Source: a virus
Strand: one strand, 5' to 3'
IMG/VR virus record: IMGVR_UViG_3300020172_005639
Location: 1-64,000 of that record
Length of the DNA stretch: 64,000 nucleotides
Positions 7,973-15,837 of the stretch are shown piece by piece (the first letter of the stretch is position 1; each line of letters begins with the position of its first letter). The notes beneath the pieces were generated by a model. It searched no databases and had not been told where the DNA came from. It saw only the letters and a program-made list of their open reading frames with translations. Both the position numbers and the translations under genes were made by a program.

Positions 7973-8939
7973 GACGCTCCTTGCCCGACAGGAATATCCT
8001 TTCGAAAATTTCCATGACGGTTTCTGGCGTAAACTGGTGGTATCTGACCCAGTCTCTGCCTTGAACGTCGGCATGGCTCAAACTCATCAGCAGCTCCAAG
8101 ACTGAGTCATAGTCAGAGTAGGTAATGCAAGCTTCGCCGAGATGATCAAGGTGAGCCTTGCCAGGACGCTCCCAGTCCGTTCCCGAAAGGTCGTATGCGA
8201 TCACTGGCTTTCCCCTCACGGCGAACTCGCCGACGGAAATCCCGAACGTTTCGCCACGAGAGTTAGCATGCAGCATTGCGTCGCACGAGTTTACAAACCT
8301 CGACTTGAAGGTCGGATCAATTGAGCACGGGAGAAAGACAACTCGATCGCTGTCGGTAAACCTGTCGCAGTTCATGAACAGGAAGCGTGCGTCGGGCCTT
8401 GCGGACGCCGCCTTCTCCACGGCTTGACGCACGAAAGGAATCTCGAAATTGCCTCCTCCATACCAGCCGAAGACGAAGGCGTCTGCTGGTATTCCGAGTT
8501 CTTGCCGCAGGTCTCCGGTGGCGCTGGGCGTAGCGATCATGTGGGGAACTGAAGGACACCCTTGGCCCCAATCGCGCGCCAGCCAGTCAGAAACATATGC
8601 GTAAACATCGCCGTGCGGCTCATAAATTGGGAACACTGCATGCACTAGGTTCTTGGCGGAGTCCACTAGAATTCCATCGTTGGCACCTGCCTTGAGCATG
8701 TAGAAGTGTGATGAGCCTGTAAAAAAGATCAAATCGTTCAAATCGTTCAAAACGTTCATTTGGGAAACTAATGAAACATCGAAATGTTGCGTAAGTCTTT
8801 CGTAGCCTGCCCCTTTCGCCCCAACGGCAACATGTGATTTATTTCCCAAAATCGACTGGTTGTGCATTGCGTAGTCGAAAAGGGCTGCGGAAGTGCCTCT
8901 TTCATTGGCATGAGGGTCATAGAAGAGAACTTGCTTCAT
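7962..8939 (-). CDS. Glycosyltransferase, GT-B fold (GT4-like)
   Basis: 325 residues. A first domain begins MKQVLFYDPHANERGTSAAL, and a second Rossmann domain holds FVFGWYGGGNFEIPFVRQAV, then CDAMLHANSRGETFGISVGE with the E-x7-E type donor-binding region, and GKPVIAYDLSGTDW. This is the GT4/GT1 C-terminal pattern for nucleotide-sugar binding. It lies in a three-gene minus-strand block with two methyltransferases. Donor and acceptor are unknown. Confidence 0.75.
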   Translation of the reverse strand: MKQVLFYDPHANERGTSAALFDYAMHNQSILGNKSHVAVGAKGAGYERLTQHFDVSLVSQMNVLNDLNDLIFFTGSSHFYMLKAGANDGILVDSAKNLVHAVFPIYEPHGDVYAYVSDWLARDWGQGCPSVPHMIATPSATGDLRQELGIPADAFVFGWYGGGNFEIPFVRQAVEKAASARPDARFLFMNCDRFTDSDRVVFLPCSIDPTFKSRFVNSCDAMLHANSRGETFGISVGEFAVRGKPVIAYDLSGTDWERPGKAHLDHLGEACITYSDYDSVLELLMSLSHADVQGRDWVRYHQFTPETVMEIFERIFLSGKERHER

Positions 8940-8950
8940 TGGAAATTCAC

Positions 8951-9730
8951 CTAGAAAGACTTCGGAGGGACTATGATGCTGCCTTCTATGTTATCCTTCT
9001 TCTCCAAGATGCACAAATTGTGATAAAAATGAATGGCAAAAACATGTCTGTCAATATACGTTGGCTTGTAATCATTGTCTAAAAACTCCTCGTAGTTCAA
9101 CCCGTCCACGAGGGACTTAAGAAAAGCCATTGCAGTGTGCTTCGCTTCGGGGTCGCGCGATCCAAGCCATTGAACACCCCAGAACTCATCCCAGTAAGAA
9201 GTCTGCAAATCCTCGATTGCGTAATACCCACCAACCTTAAGGTGCGGGAACAGAATGTGGAAAGTCTTTATGGTCATGGGGTTAATATGACTGGCGTCAT
9301 CGATGATGATGTCTGGTTGACCGATGACCGAAAGGCAGCGGTTTATAAAGGCCTCGTCATCTTGACTGCCAACGAAGACCTTGACGCGCTCTTCTTCGCA
9401 ATGCCGCTTGTCCTCGATGTCTATCCCGTAAATTAGGGAATTTGGGAAATACCTCTTCCACATGCGAAGCGAACCACCGCCTGAGCTGTGATTGTAGCCT
9501 CCTATGCCAAGCTCAAGAATCCTCAACTTATTGAATCGTATCGGCGAAAAAAGGCGATTGTAGTGCTGTGTGTACTTGTGTTGGGAGCTTTTATCAGTGC
9601 CGTGCTCGTTGCTTAAATCGGTTAGTAGGTCCCGGATATCAAAACATGACTCAATTGAAGACTTAATGACAGATGCCACATTCTCAAGGCATAAATCATC
9701 GACGATTCTAAAGAGATCTTCCTTTTTCAT
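8951..9730 (-). CDS. Class I methyltransferase, MycE/cephalosporin-hydroxylase-like
   Basis: 259 residues. The pattern SNEHGTDKSSQHKYTQHYNRLF followed by LRILELGIGGY, LIYGIDIEDK, PDIIIDDASH and GGYYAIEDLQTSYW is characteristic of sugar O-methyltransferases related to MycE and the TylF/CmcI group (GTDK, motif I ELGIG, IDDASH). It starts the minus-strand carbohydrate block and is more AT-rich than its neighbours. No strong Shine-Dalgarno is visible; TTATAAT lies about 10 bp upstream of the ATG. Confidence 0.8.
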   Translation of the reverse strand: MKKEDLFRIVDDLCLENVASVIKSSIESCFDIRDLLTDLSNEHGTDKSSQHKYTQHYNRLFSPIRFNKLRILELGIGGYNHSSGGGSLRMWKRYFPNSLIYGIDIEDKRHCEEERVKVFVGSQDDEAFINRCLSVIGQPDIIIDDASHINPMTIKTFHILFPHLKVGGYYAIEDLQTSYWDEFWGVQWLGSRDPEAKHTAMAFLKSLVDGLNYEEFLDNDYKPTYIDRHVFAIHFYHNLCILEKKDNIEGSIIVPPKSF

Positions 9731-10386
9731 GCAGAATTATAAGTAGCGGCAAGATCGCTGGGTTTTGAGCAAGTACAATTTGGTCGCATTGAGGTTGAAC
9801 GCGACTAGATGCCGGCTTAAGATTGCTTCGTCTTCTGCAATTGAACACCTATGTTGGTGGTCAGCAGAATTCATGTTTGTCACAGCACTTTCAACGCACT
9901 GAGACTGGAGCTCTCTCTCCACTTACGGCATCACTGGGCTAATGCGCTGCCTGGGAAGTGCCATTCGTAAAAACCTGACGGGGCCCCTGCCGGGGTAAGT
10001 CTTAGTAGCCTTTTTAGGCGAACACCGCTACGAGAGGTGTTGATCCCGCAGCCAGCTAGGTAAGCTCGGAGTGGCAACAAAATGGCTGATTCGCGTAAGC
10101 AGACAAGTACGCGAGCCACTCTGATTTAGGACGCTGGACAAGAAAGCGCTTTGGTAATCGCTTCTTCCTAAGGTTCTCTCTCTGTCTGAAAGGTCTGCAA
10201 CGGGGACGATAGGTTTAAACATCGAAACCTCCGTTGAAAGATTATTCCAGACTGGATCCTCAAAAGGGGATCCAAATGAGTGAGGGTTCCTTGAAGTCAG
10301 CCCCTCGGTTTGGAAATTGATTTTAAAGTTAAAATCTCGAACAATCTGCTATTTGTCCGTCGGCAAGCCGAGGGTAGAAATTCCTC
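9731..10386. other. 656-bp spacer with strong RNA-like stems; candidate non-coding RNA
   Basis: This is the longest stretch without a convincing gene. It holds a chain of inverted repeats: GCCT-TTTT-AGGC (about 10008-10019), AACACC/GGTGTT (10021-10041), GAGTGGC at 10069-10075 pairing with GCCACTC at 10115-10121 around an inner TCGCGTA/TACGCGA stem (10091-10097 with 10108-10114), and a 9-bp stem with AAAA loop at 10254-10275. Such nesting suggests a folded RNA between 9970 and 10130, strand unknown. No tRNA T-loop, tmRNA or RNase P signature was found. Short open frames exist on the minus strand (9737-9922 and 10028-10222). Confidence 0.45.
10028..10222 (-). CDS. Possible small protein (64 aa), doubtful
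   Basis: An open frame whose ATG follows a strong Shine-Dalgarno (GGAGG, six bases upstream). The sequence starts MFKPIVPVADLSDRERTLGR and matches nothing I know. It covers the inverted repeats described for this spacer, so either it is a real small gene or the ribosome-binding match is chance and the locus is a structured RNA. Confidence 0.25.
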   Translation of the reverse strand: MFKPIVPVADLSDRERTLGRSDYQSAFLSSVLNQSGSRTCLLTRISHFVATPSLPSWLRDQHLS

Positions 10387-11700
10387 ATGCAAAACGATCT
10401 CCCCGAACTCCTGTCGAAGCATGCCCACGACATAGTGTTCGTTCGCACTTTTCCCTCCGTTCTTGATTTCACCGACAAGCGGCTCGATTGCTGGATTGAG
10501 TTCTTCTGCAAGGACGGCGAAACCTTCTCGGTAGCGCTTTCGGGAGATAACCTTCCGCTCATCATGAGCCTGCTCAAGATCACCGTCCTCTCTGAAGGCC
10601 GCAAGCTCATGTGTTGGGACTTCAAGCAACTTTGTTCCTTCGTGCTGGCCAAGACGGGAGTGCCGCTTTCCGTGTCGTGCAGTCTCATAGACCTCAAGCT
10701 GCTGGAGTCCTATAACGGTGTGCGCGCCGAGCCTCCACAGTCCTTCAGCGAGGCGATGGCTAGGCTGCGCAGGCTTGTCCAGGAGGGGGGCTACAAGCTA
10801 GGAGAGAAGATCTACAGGAACGTGCTTCTTCCACTAACCACCACGGTCATCCCGAGGCTTGAGACGGTAGGAATTCTCGACAAGGCTCGGGACTCTAAGG
10901 TTTACGCCAACTACGAGATCGATGGCCAGGAGAACGGCCGCCTCCGCTGCTCCGACGCGTTCCTCCTTGGCTATGTCCCCCATGCCATGAAGCCAGACTT
11001 TAGGGCGAACCTCAGGCCAATCGCCTACGATGAGATTTTCCTCTCCTTCGACTTCCGTGGGATGGAGGTGTACACCCTTGCCCATGTCAGCGGAGACTCC
11101 AAACTTAAGAACCTTTGCATGAGCCCGGACATTTACTCCGCAATATACGAGGCCGTGGTAGGGGAGCAGTACGTGGAGGGATCGCGCGAGCTTGCGAAAA
11201 AAATGTTCTTGCCGGTTATATATGGACAGGGGCCCTCCTCGCTGGCACGCTCGTGTCAGATTGACCACGGCAAAGCAGAACAAATCGTGCGCAGAATACG
11301 GTCGGAGTTCGCCGAGGCGAACGAATTCGTCTTGTCGCATGAAAGGCAGCTCGAAGGCTCGGGCTGCGTTCGCGATGTCTTCGGCAAGACGAGGCGGAAC
11401 TTCCCCGAGGGCAAGAGCTACCTTGCCCGCAACTTCGCCGTGCAGTCACCAGCCTCTGCAATATGCCTTGAGAAGCTTATAAACCTATATTTCGCTATAA
11501 ACGATAAGGCGCATATCGCTTATACTGTTCATGACGGCTACGTCCTCTACGTCGACAAAGGCGTCTGGCGTGAGGTCTTGGCGAGGGCACACGGGGTTCT
11601 TACCTCCGAGTGCGACCTGTGGCCGGGACTCAAGCTCAAGGTGAGCTGCAAGGCAGGCTCCAACCTAAATGAGCTCAAGCCCGTGAGGCCAGAAAACTGA
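10387..11700 (+). CDS. Family A DNA polymerase (compact PolA-like)
   Basis: 437 residues. Polymerase motif A is LSFDFRGMEVYTLAHVSGD (catalytic Asp after LSF), motif B is RELAKKMFLPVIYGQG (R-x3-K-x7-YG spacing of PolA O-helix, with Leu where E. coli Pol I has Phe762), and motif C is YTVHDGYVLYVD, keeping the catalytic Asp but with Gly where PolA has Glu883. The N-terminal 120 residues look like a shrunken, probably inactive 3'-5' exonuclease domain. E. coli Pol I is 928 aa, so this is about the Klenow core with parts missing. It begins a plus-strand replication block; a second, family C polymerase lies at 49708 and 58529. Confidence 0.85.
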   Translation: MQNDLPELLSKHAHDIVFVRTFPSVLDFTDKRLDCWIEFFCKDGETFSVALSGDNLPLIMSLLKITVLSEGRKLMCWDFKQLCSFVLAKTGVPLSVSCSLIDLKLLESYNGVRAEPPQSFSEAMARLRRLVQEGGYKLGEKIYRNVLLPLTTTVIPRLETVGILDKARDSKVYANYEIDGQENGRLRCSDAFLLGYVPHAMKPDFRANLRPIAYDEIFLSFDFRGMEVYTLAHVSGDSKLKNLCMSPDIYSAIYEAVVGEQYVEGSRELAKKMFLPVIYGQGPSSLARSCQIDHGKAEQIVRRIRSEFAEANEFVLSHERQLEGSGCVRDVFGKTRRNFPEGKSYLARNFAVQSPASAICLEKLINLYFAINDKAHIAYTVHDGYVLYVDKGVWREVLARAHGVLTSECDLWPGLKLKVSCKAGSNLNELKPVRPEN

Positions 11701-11722
11701 AAACATCATCCGGAAGGTCAAA

Positions 11723-12286
11723 ATGCGAGAGATCATCTGCGAGTTTCCCATCACCGACTTGGAGTTCCAGGATTTAGACAAGAAGTTCAGCAAACTGTGC
11801 TGGCATGCCGCCCACGAGCTGAAGCACAAGAACTCAAACAACAACCTCGTTGAGGACGCCGAGGACATCAAGCAGGAGCTCCAGATGTCCATGTTGCGCG
11901 CCGGCTCTTACTACAAGCGCCAGGTCTACATTGAGAAATGTTTCGAGGCCGTCAACCGCCACGCCAAGGACAAATTCGTCGTACAGATAGTCCAGCAACT
12001 CCAGAAGCTTTGGGAGAACCGAACCCGACATGGAGCAAACAGGCAGAAGTACGGTAAGTTCCAAGAGCGGCTGCTGGACAAGCTTGTGAGCTCCATCGTC
12101 CCCAAGCACGAGCGTCCCGACAAGTCCGCACCACTGAACCTGGACGCCAAGTTCGCAACCTACTGCAAGGCCATCGTGTGGAACGGCCAGAAGAGCATGG
12201 GCAAAAAGATCACGCGTGAGAAGGCCATCCGCAGCGGCATGGTCAGCCTCAGCGAGTACGACTACCTCCAGTCGGGCCAAGGCTAA
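11723..12286 (+). CDS. Possible late sigma factor (T4 gp55-like), low certainty
   Basis: 187 residues, helical and basic. The segment EDIKQELQMSMLRA followed by YIEKCFEAVNRH resembles sigma region 2 and lines up loosely with T4 gp55 (KQEM...YITQACFNAF). T4 gp55 directs RNA polymerase to TATAAATA late promoters, and TATATA elements like these occur in this window. The C-terminal part (KKITREKAIRSG) has no motif I know. GGAAGG precedes the ATG by 6 bp. If not a sigma factor, it is an unknown replication-linked protein. Confidence 0.4.
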   Translation: MREIICEFPITDLEFQDLDKKFSKLCWHAAHELKHKNSNNNLVEDAEDIKQELQMSMLRAGSYYKRQVYIEKCFEAVNRHAKDKFVVQIVQQLQKLWENRTRHGANRQKYGKFQERLLDKLVSSIVPKHERPDKSAPLNLDAKFATYCKAIVWNGQKSMGKKITREKAIRSGMVSLSEYDYLQSGQG

Positions 12287-12303
12287 AAAAGCCTTTTACA
12301 GCC

Positions 12304-12310
12304 TATATAT
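12304..12310 (+). promoter_or_regulatory. TATATAT late-type promoter element
   Basis: TATATAT lies 18 bp before the start at 12329, in the spacer after the sigma-like gene. A GGGGG Shine-Dalgarno lies between it and the ATG, so this transcript has a short leader. Confidence 0.45.
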
Positions 12311-12328
12311 TCCCACAGGGGGATTTAA

Positions 12329-13141
12329 ATGGCCGGATTCAAGACTTGGCTCCTTTCGGAGGAGCAGCGCATCGAGCTCAACCCGAATCACATTTCCAAG
12401 TACATCCAGGACTTGAACTTCAAGGGTCTGGGCGACTACACGTACATGCAGATGCGCAAGAACGCATCCACAGCAGACGAGCAGCAAGTCAGGGCGCAGA
12501 TGGGCGACAAGTGGGAGCCTGCCTATCGCGCCTGGGAGCAGCTGATCGCAAGCGCACCTGACAAAGCAGGCTCTTGGGCAGAGTGGTATCCCGCAGGCAA
12601 AGGCAACCTCCTGAGCCAGCCGGAAACACCCAAACTCTACTTTACCCCGGGCCATGACAAAGACAGCATCATAGGCATGCTGAATGGGTTCAGGGACCTG
12701 TTCATGACCCTGCAGGGGGTCGCGCTCAAGAGCAACCTCAAGATCGGATTCAAGATTCCCACCGACCTCTGGAAGTATGTCGAGGAGAACGACAGGCTCG
12801 TCGTGCACCTCGAGGCTGGTCCCGACAAGCAGGCAACGTCCAACTTCATCAACGAAGTCAAGTCGGCTGTTTCAGGCTGGGCCGCCAAGCACAAGGTAAA
12901 CCTTTCCAAGCGCACCCATGACCTGGGCGTCGACAAGGGACAGGACTCCTATGGCGTAAGGATGGGCAAGAAGTTCGCCGACGAGCTCCAGCAGATGATG
13001 GCCTCCAAGGGGTTGACTAAGCCGGGGGCTGTCCCTCCGCAGATGCTCCCCGAGCTCACCAAGTGGTACATGACGATGTTCGACCAGATTATGGCCGGCG
13101 GCGACAAAGCGAAGGCCAACCTCCACGGACTCTCGGTCTGA
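12329..13141 (+). CDS. Hypothetical late protein with F-x-x-W tag
   Basis: 270 residues starting MAGFKTWLLSEEQ, which fits the F-x-x-aromatic-hydrophobic N-terminal pattern recurring in this window. The rest is alpha-helical with no recognised domain. It sits between the sigma-like gene and the DnaB helicase but has its own TATATAT promoter element and GGGGG ribosome-binding site. This suggests late timing and perhaps packaging into the virion; both are inferences. Confidence 0.65.
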   Translation: MAGFKTWLLSEEQRIELNPNHISKYIQDLNFKGLGDYTYMQMRKNASTADEQQVRAQMGDKWEPAYRAWEQLIASAPDKAGSWAEWYPAGKGNLLSQPETPKLYFTPGHDKDSIIGMLNGFRDLFMTLQGVALKSNLKIGFKIPTDLWKYVEENDRLVVHLEAGPDKQATSNFINEVKSAVSGWAAKHKVNLSKRTHDLGVDKGQDSYGVRMGKKFADELQQMMASKGLTKPGAVPPQMLPELTKWYMTMFDQIMAGGDKAKANLHGLSV

Positions 13142-13154
13142 TTTGCGCATAGCC

Positions 13155-13180
13155 CCCCCGACGGGATAGAATGTCGGGGG
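13155..13180 (+). promoter_or_regulatory. Hairpin covering the helicase ribosome-binding site
   Basis: CCCCCGAC (13155-13162) pairs perfectly with GTCGGGGG (13173-13180), leaving a 10-base loop. The 3' arm supplies the first five G of the GGGGGAGG Shine-Dalgarno used by the helicase start at 13192, and contains the last base of an alternative ATG at 13171. There is no T-run, so a translational control element fits better than a terminator. Confidence 0.55.
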
Positions 13181-13191
13181 AGGCACAGCAC

Positions 13192-14724
13192 ATGCGCGAT
13201 CTTACACCGGAAGAGCAGTCACAACTCGAGGCTATGACGCAGGGCGATGTCGTCAAGCCCAAGTATACTTGGGACGATACATTCCAGAAGAAGTTGCTCG
13301 GGATGCTGCTTACTGACAGCTTTATGCTTGTCCAGGCCGCAGACAAGATAAAGCCTGAATACTTCACCCACGAGGCGCATGTCCTTGTTTGCAAGCTACT
13401 CATGGCCTACTTCAATGCCCGCAAGGCGATACCTCCGAGGTTCGTCCTCCAGCAGGAGATGGAGCAGGCCCTGAAAGAGCGCGAGGGCAGCATACGGCTG
13501 GGCCATCTTGCTGAGTTCGGGTCTCTGTACGACTACTACGTTCCTGCGCTGGACACGAGGGACTACCTGCTTGACAAGGTCACCTACTTCGCCAAGGTGC
13601 AGGCGGTGAAGATAGCCTTTCACAACTGCCTCGAGAAAATGCAGGCGGCACCAGAGGACGAAAAGACATGGAGCTTCGTATACGAGTCAATGCGCTCGGC
13701 GATGTCCATAGAGAAGAATTATGAGCCGGGCCTCGAGTACTTTAACAACATCGAGGAGATGTTTAGAAGGATGGAGGAGGTGTTCCTTGGGAAGGACAGG
13801 TTCACCACGGGGTTTCCAAGTATAGACTTTGCCCTCACCGGTGGCGGCCTCTTCCCCGGCCAGATCGGGAGTTGGATAGGCTTGCCCGGCACGGGCAAGT
13901 CGCTCGCTCTGGTGAAGGCCGCAGTCGCAAATGTCATGCTCGGCCACAAGGTTTTGTACCTCACGATGGAGATGGATGAGCTCGGCATATCGCAGCGCTT
14001 CACCAGTCAGTTCGCCAAAAGGAACATCAACGCTCTTCGCGAGAACAAGGACGACATCATCCGTGAGATTGAGGAGTTCAAGAGGGACAAGGCCGATCCC
14101 AACCTTCTCCATATCAAACAGTTCCCCGGCGGTATGCTGGACGTCAATGGGGTAAGGGCTTATGTCTCTCAGCTGGAGCTTCGGGGGTGGAAGCCCAATC
14201 TCATAATCATCGACTATGTCGGCGAGATGAAGGACGACCCCAACGTCAAGAAGTATGAGTCCGCCTACAGGATACTTCGCGACCTTCGTGGTTTCGGGGT
14301 CGAAAAGCAGTACTGCACATTGACCTGCGTTCAGCCGAACTCCAGCGCTGCCAAGCTTGAGATAGGGCAGTTCATAGACGAATCGAATATCGGCACGAGC
14401 TTCGACCAGTTCAAGCCCCTCGACGCCTTCTGGAGCCTCAACCAGCAAGTCCTAGAGAAGGAGGCGGAGGTGGCGCGCGTATTTGTCATCAAGCACAGGA
14501 ATGGCAAGTCGCGATTCGCCTTCAAGATCGGTGTGGATTACAAGCAGGGCACGCTGGATTTATTTGAGATCACCAAGGATAGATACCGTGAAAAGATGAA
14601 TCTGGTGCAGGAGAAGAAGGCCGAGGAGGTATCCATAGACAACGTGGATGCCCCCCAGAAGAAGCAGCGGAGCAAGAAGGGATTCGTTGAGGCCGACGAC
14701 CAGGAAAACAACTACGAGGCTTGA
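13192..14724 (+). CDS. DnaB/gp41-type replicative DNA helicase
   Basis: 510 residues from the ATG at 13192, chosen because GGGGGAGG stands 8 bases upstream; an ATG at 13171 in the same frame adds 7 residues but has a weaker site. Residues 30-180 form the helical DnaB N-terminal domain (TFQKKLLGMLLTD, FTHEAH). The RecA-like motor follows: Walker A GLPGTGKS at about 230-237, LYLTMEMDE, and Walker B NLIIIDYVGEM near 340. The Gln/Arg-rich tail KKAEEVSIDNVDAPQKKQRSK is probably flexible. It unwinds the replication fork as a 5'-3' hexamer, by family. No separate primase was recognised nearby. Confidence 0.92.
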   Translation: MRDLTPEEQSQLEAMTQGDVVKPKYTWDDTFQKKLLGMLLTDSFMLVQAADKIKPEYFTHEAHVLVCKLLMAYFNARKAIPPRFVLQQEMEQALKEREGSIRLGHLAEFGSLYDYYVPALDTRDYLLDKVTYFAKVQAVKIAFHNCLEKMQAAPEDEKTWSFVYESMRSAMSIEKNYEPGLEYFNNIEEMFRRMEEVFLGKDRFTTGFPSIDFALTGGGLFPGQIGSWIGLPGTGKSLALVKAAVANVMLGHKVLYLTMEMDELGISQRFTSQFAKRNINALRENKDDIIREIEEFKRDKADPNLLHIKQFPGGMLDVNGVRAYVSQLELRGWKPNLIIIDYVGEMKDDPNVKKYESAYRILRDLRGFGVEKQYCTLTCVQPNSSAAKLEIGQFIDESNIGTSFDQFKPLDAFWSLNQQVLEKEAEVARVFVIKHRNGKSRFAFKIGVDYKQGTLDLFEITKDRYREKMNLVQEKKAEEVSIDNVDAPQKKQRSKKGFVEADDQENNYEA

Positions 14725-14726
14725 AA

Positions 14727-14900
14727 ATGAAGCAGTACAAGATTGTGGAGTGCGTCCTGAACGAGTATGTGGACCACCCTACCGAGTCCGTTTTGGCCGT
14801 GGTAGATGCGGTCGATGAGGCCGCCGCCTCCCAGAAGGCGAGGCTGATGTTTCCCAACAGGGAATGCAAGATCGTGGGGGTGTCGCGTGAGAACGTTTAA
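14727..14900 (+). CDS. Small hypothetical protein (57 aa)
   Basis: An ATG two bases after the helicase stop opens a 57-residue frame beginning MKQYKIVECVLNEYVDHPTE and ending CKIVGVSRENV. The strand-helix-strand pattern (VLAVVDAVDEAAASQKARLMF) resembles a tiny alpha/beta domain, but I recognise no family. The next gene starts at a GTG inside its last codons. Tight coupling to the helicase suggests co-expression. Confidence 0.6.
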   Translation: MKQYKIVECVLNEYVDHPTESVLAVVDAVDEAAASQKARLMFPNRECKIVGVSRENV

Positions 14901-15321
14901 GGAGTTTTGCGAGGCGATGATGCGCATGGGCAGCAAGCCTGCCCTCCAGATCAATATCAGGCCGCCTGGCCTTTATTTCACGTATGTGAAGGAGTACGAA
15001 ACGGGTTCCATGAGCGACATCGACAAGCGCGAGGTTCCCGGTCGATTCGTTGGCTCCATAACCGTGCCTGTGACTCAGCTCGCCGTCAGGTCTGCCCAGG
15101 AGAGAAACATGGACCTGGGCGCCTTCTTTCATGGCATCGCCAAGGGCGATCCATCCTTGGCTCGTTTCTTTGACGAGCCCAAACACCTCGTTTCCCTTGA
15201 CTATGCCGACTTCGACGGCTTGTCGTCGGATGTAGAGGAGATTCCACAATCGCTTTACGATGAGGTTGATGAGAACTTCTGGAAATTTATCGGCAGCAGC
15301 GATTTCAAGGTGATTGAGTAA
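14887..15321 (+). CDS. Hypothetical protein with F-x-x-F tag (144 aa)
   Basis: Starts at a GTG (MRTFKEFCEAMMRMG), overlapping the previous gene by 14 bp, with GGGGG about 7 bases upstream. The N-terminus carries the F-x-x-aromatic tag shared across the window. No known domain; the C-terminal half is acidic. Its tag suggests a virion-associated protein even though it lies in the replication cluster. Confidence 0.6.
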   Translation: MRTFKEFCEAMMRMGSKPALQINIRPPGLYFTYVKEYETGSMSDIDKREVPGRFVGSITVPVTQLAVRSAQERNMDLGAFFHGIAKGDPSLARFFDEPKHLVSLDYADFDGLSSDVEEIPQSLYDEVDENFWKFIGSSDFKVIE

Positions 15322-15342
15322 TCCAAAACAGGAGTTCAAGTC

Positions 15343-15837
15343 GTGGCAAAAGAAGCCCCTTTGGATAAGGTGACAGTAAGGGTAAATAACAAGGATGTTG
15401 TTCTCGACCCTGCAAACATGCGGTACAGCGAGAACAGCTTGCATGAGTACATGGGTGTTGAGTACGGGTGGGTAGACTACCTCGGAAAGCAGCTCGAGCA
15501 CGCCCAGAAGGAGATGCTCGTGGCCGATATCGACGTCGAGGCGCTCTACAGCCTCAAGTTCATGGAGTCCAAAGATCAAGGCAACAGCGACAACTATGCC
15601 AAGGCATTTGCGACCGCCTCTGTCGATGTAGTTGCTGCTCGCAAGAGGGTTGTGGAGCGCAAGGAGGCGGTCGGGCATATCAAGGCTCACCTTCGCGCCT
15701 GGGACAAGAACCATGAGAACGCCCAGAACCGTGGCCACACGCTGCGCCATGAGATGAAGATACTCAACAGGGACATCTACGAGTCACCCGGACTACCCGA
15801 AACCTCCTCGGCAGAGGAATTTCTCAAGAACAATTAA
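15343..15837 (+). CDS. Possible UvsY-like recombination mediator
   Basis: 164 residues from a GTG preceded by AGGAG. After a short basic N-terminus it is mostly helical, with an arrangement like T4 UvsY: an N-terminal helix with conserved aromatics (WVDYLGKQLEHAQKEML), a variable middle, then AVGHIKAHLRAWDKNHENAQ followed by NRGHTLRHEMK, which recalls the SRG-x-x-I region of UvsY. UvsY loads the UvsX recombinase onto gp32-coated ssDNA; genes for both partners are at 22616 and 23690. The resemblance is only structural and by eye. Confidence 0.4.
   Translation: MAKEAPLDKVTVRVNNKDVVLDPANMRYSENSLHEYMGVEYGWVDYLGKQLEHAQKEMLVADIDVEALYSLKFMESKDQGNSDNYAKAFATASVDVVAARKRVVERKEAVGHIKAHLRAWDKNHENAQNRGHTLRHEMKILNRDIYESPGLPETSSAEEFLKNN

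Noticed and set aside
9737-9922. 61-residue minus-strand open frame
   Set aside because: Begins at GTG with no clear ribosome-binding site and shows no protein-like motif; it is mentioned only as part of the spacer.
10200-10330. Possible second tmRNA beginning GGGGCTGA on the minus strand
   Set aside because: Only the first eight bases resemble a tmRNA 5' end; there is no pairing 3' end, T-arm or tag frame.
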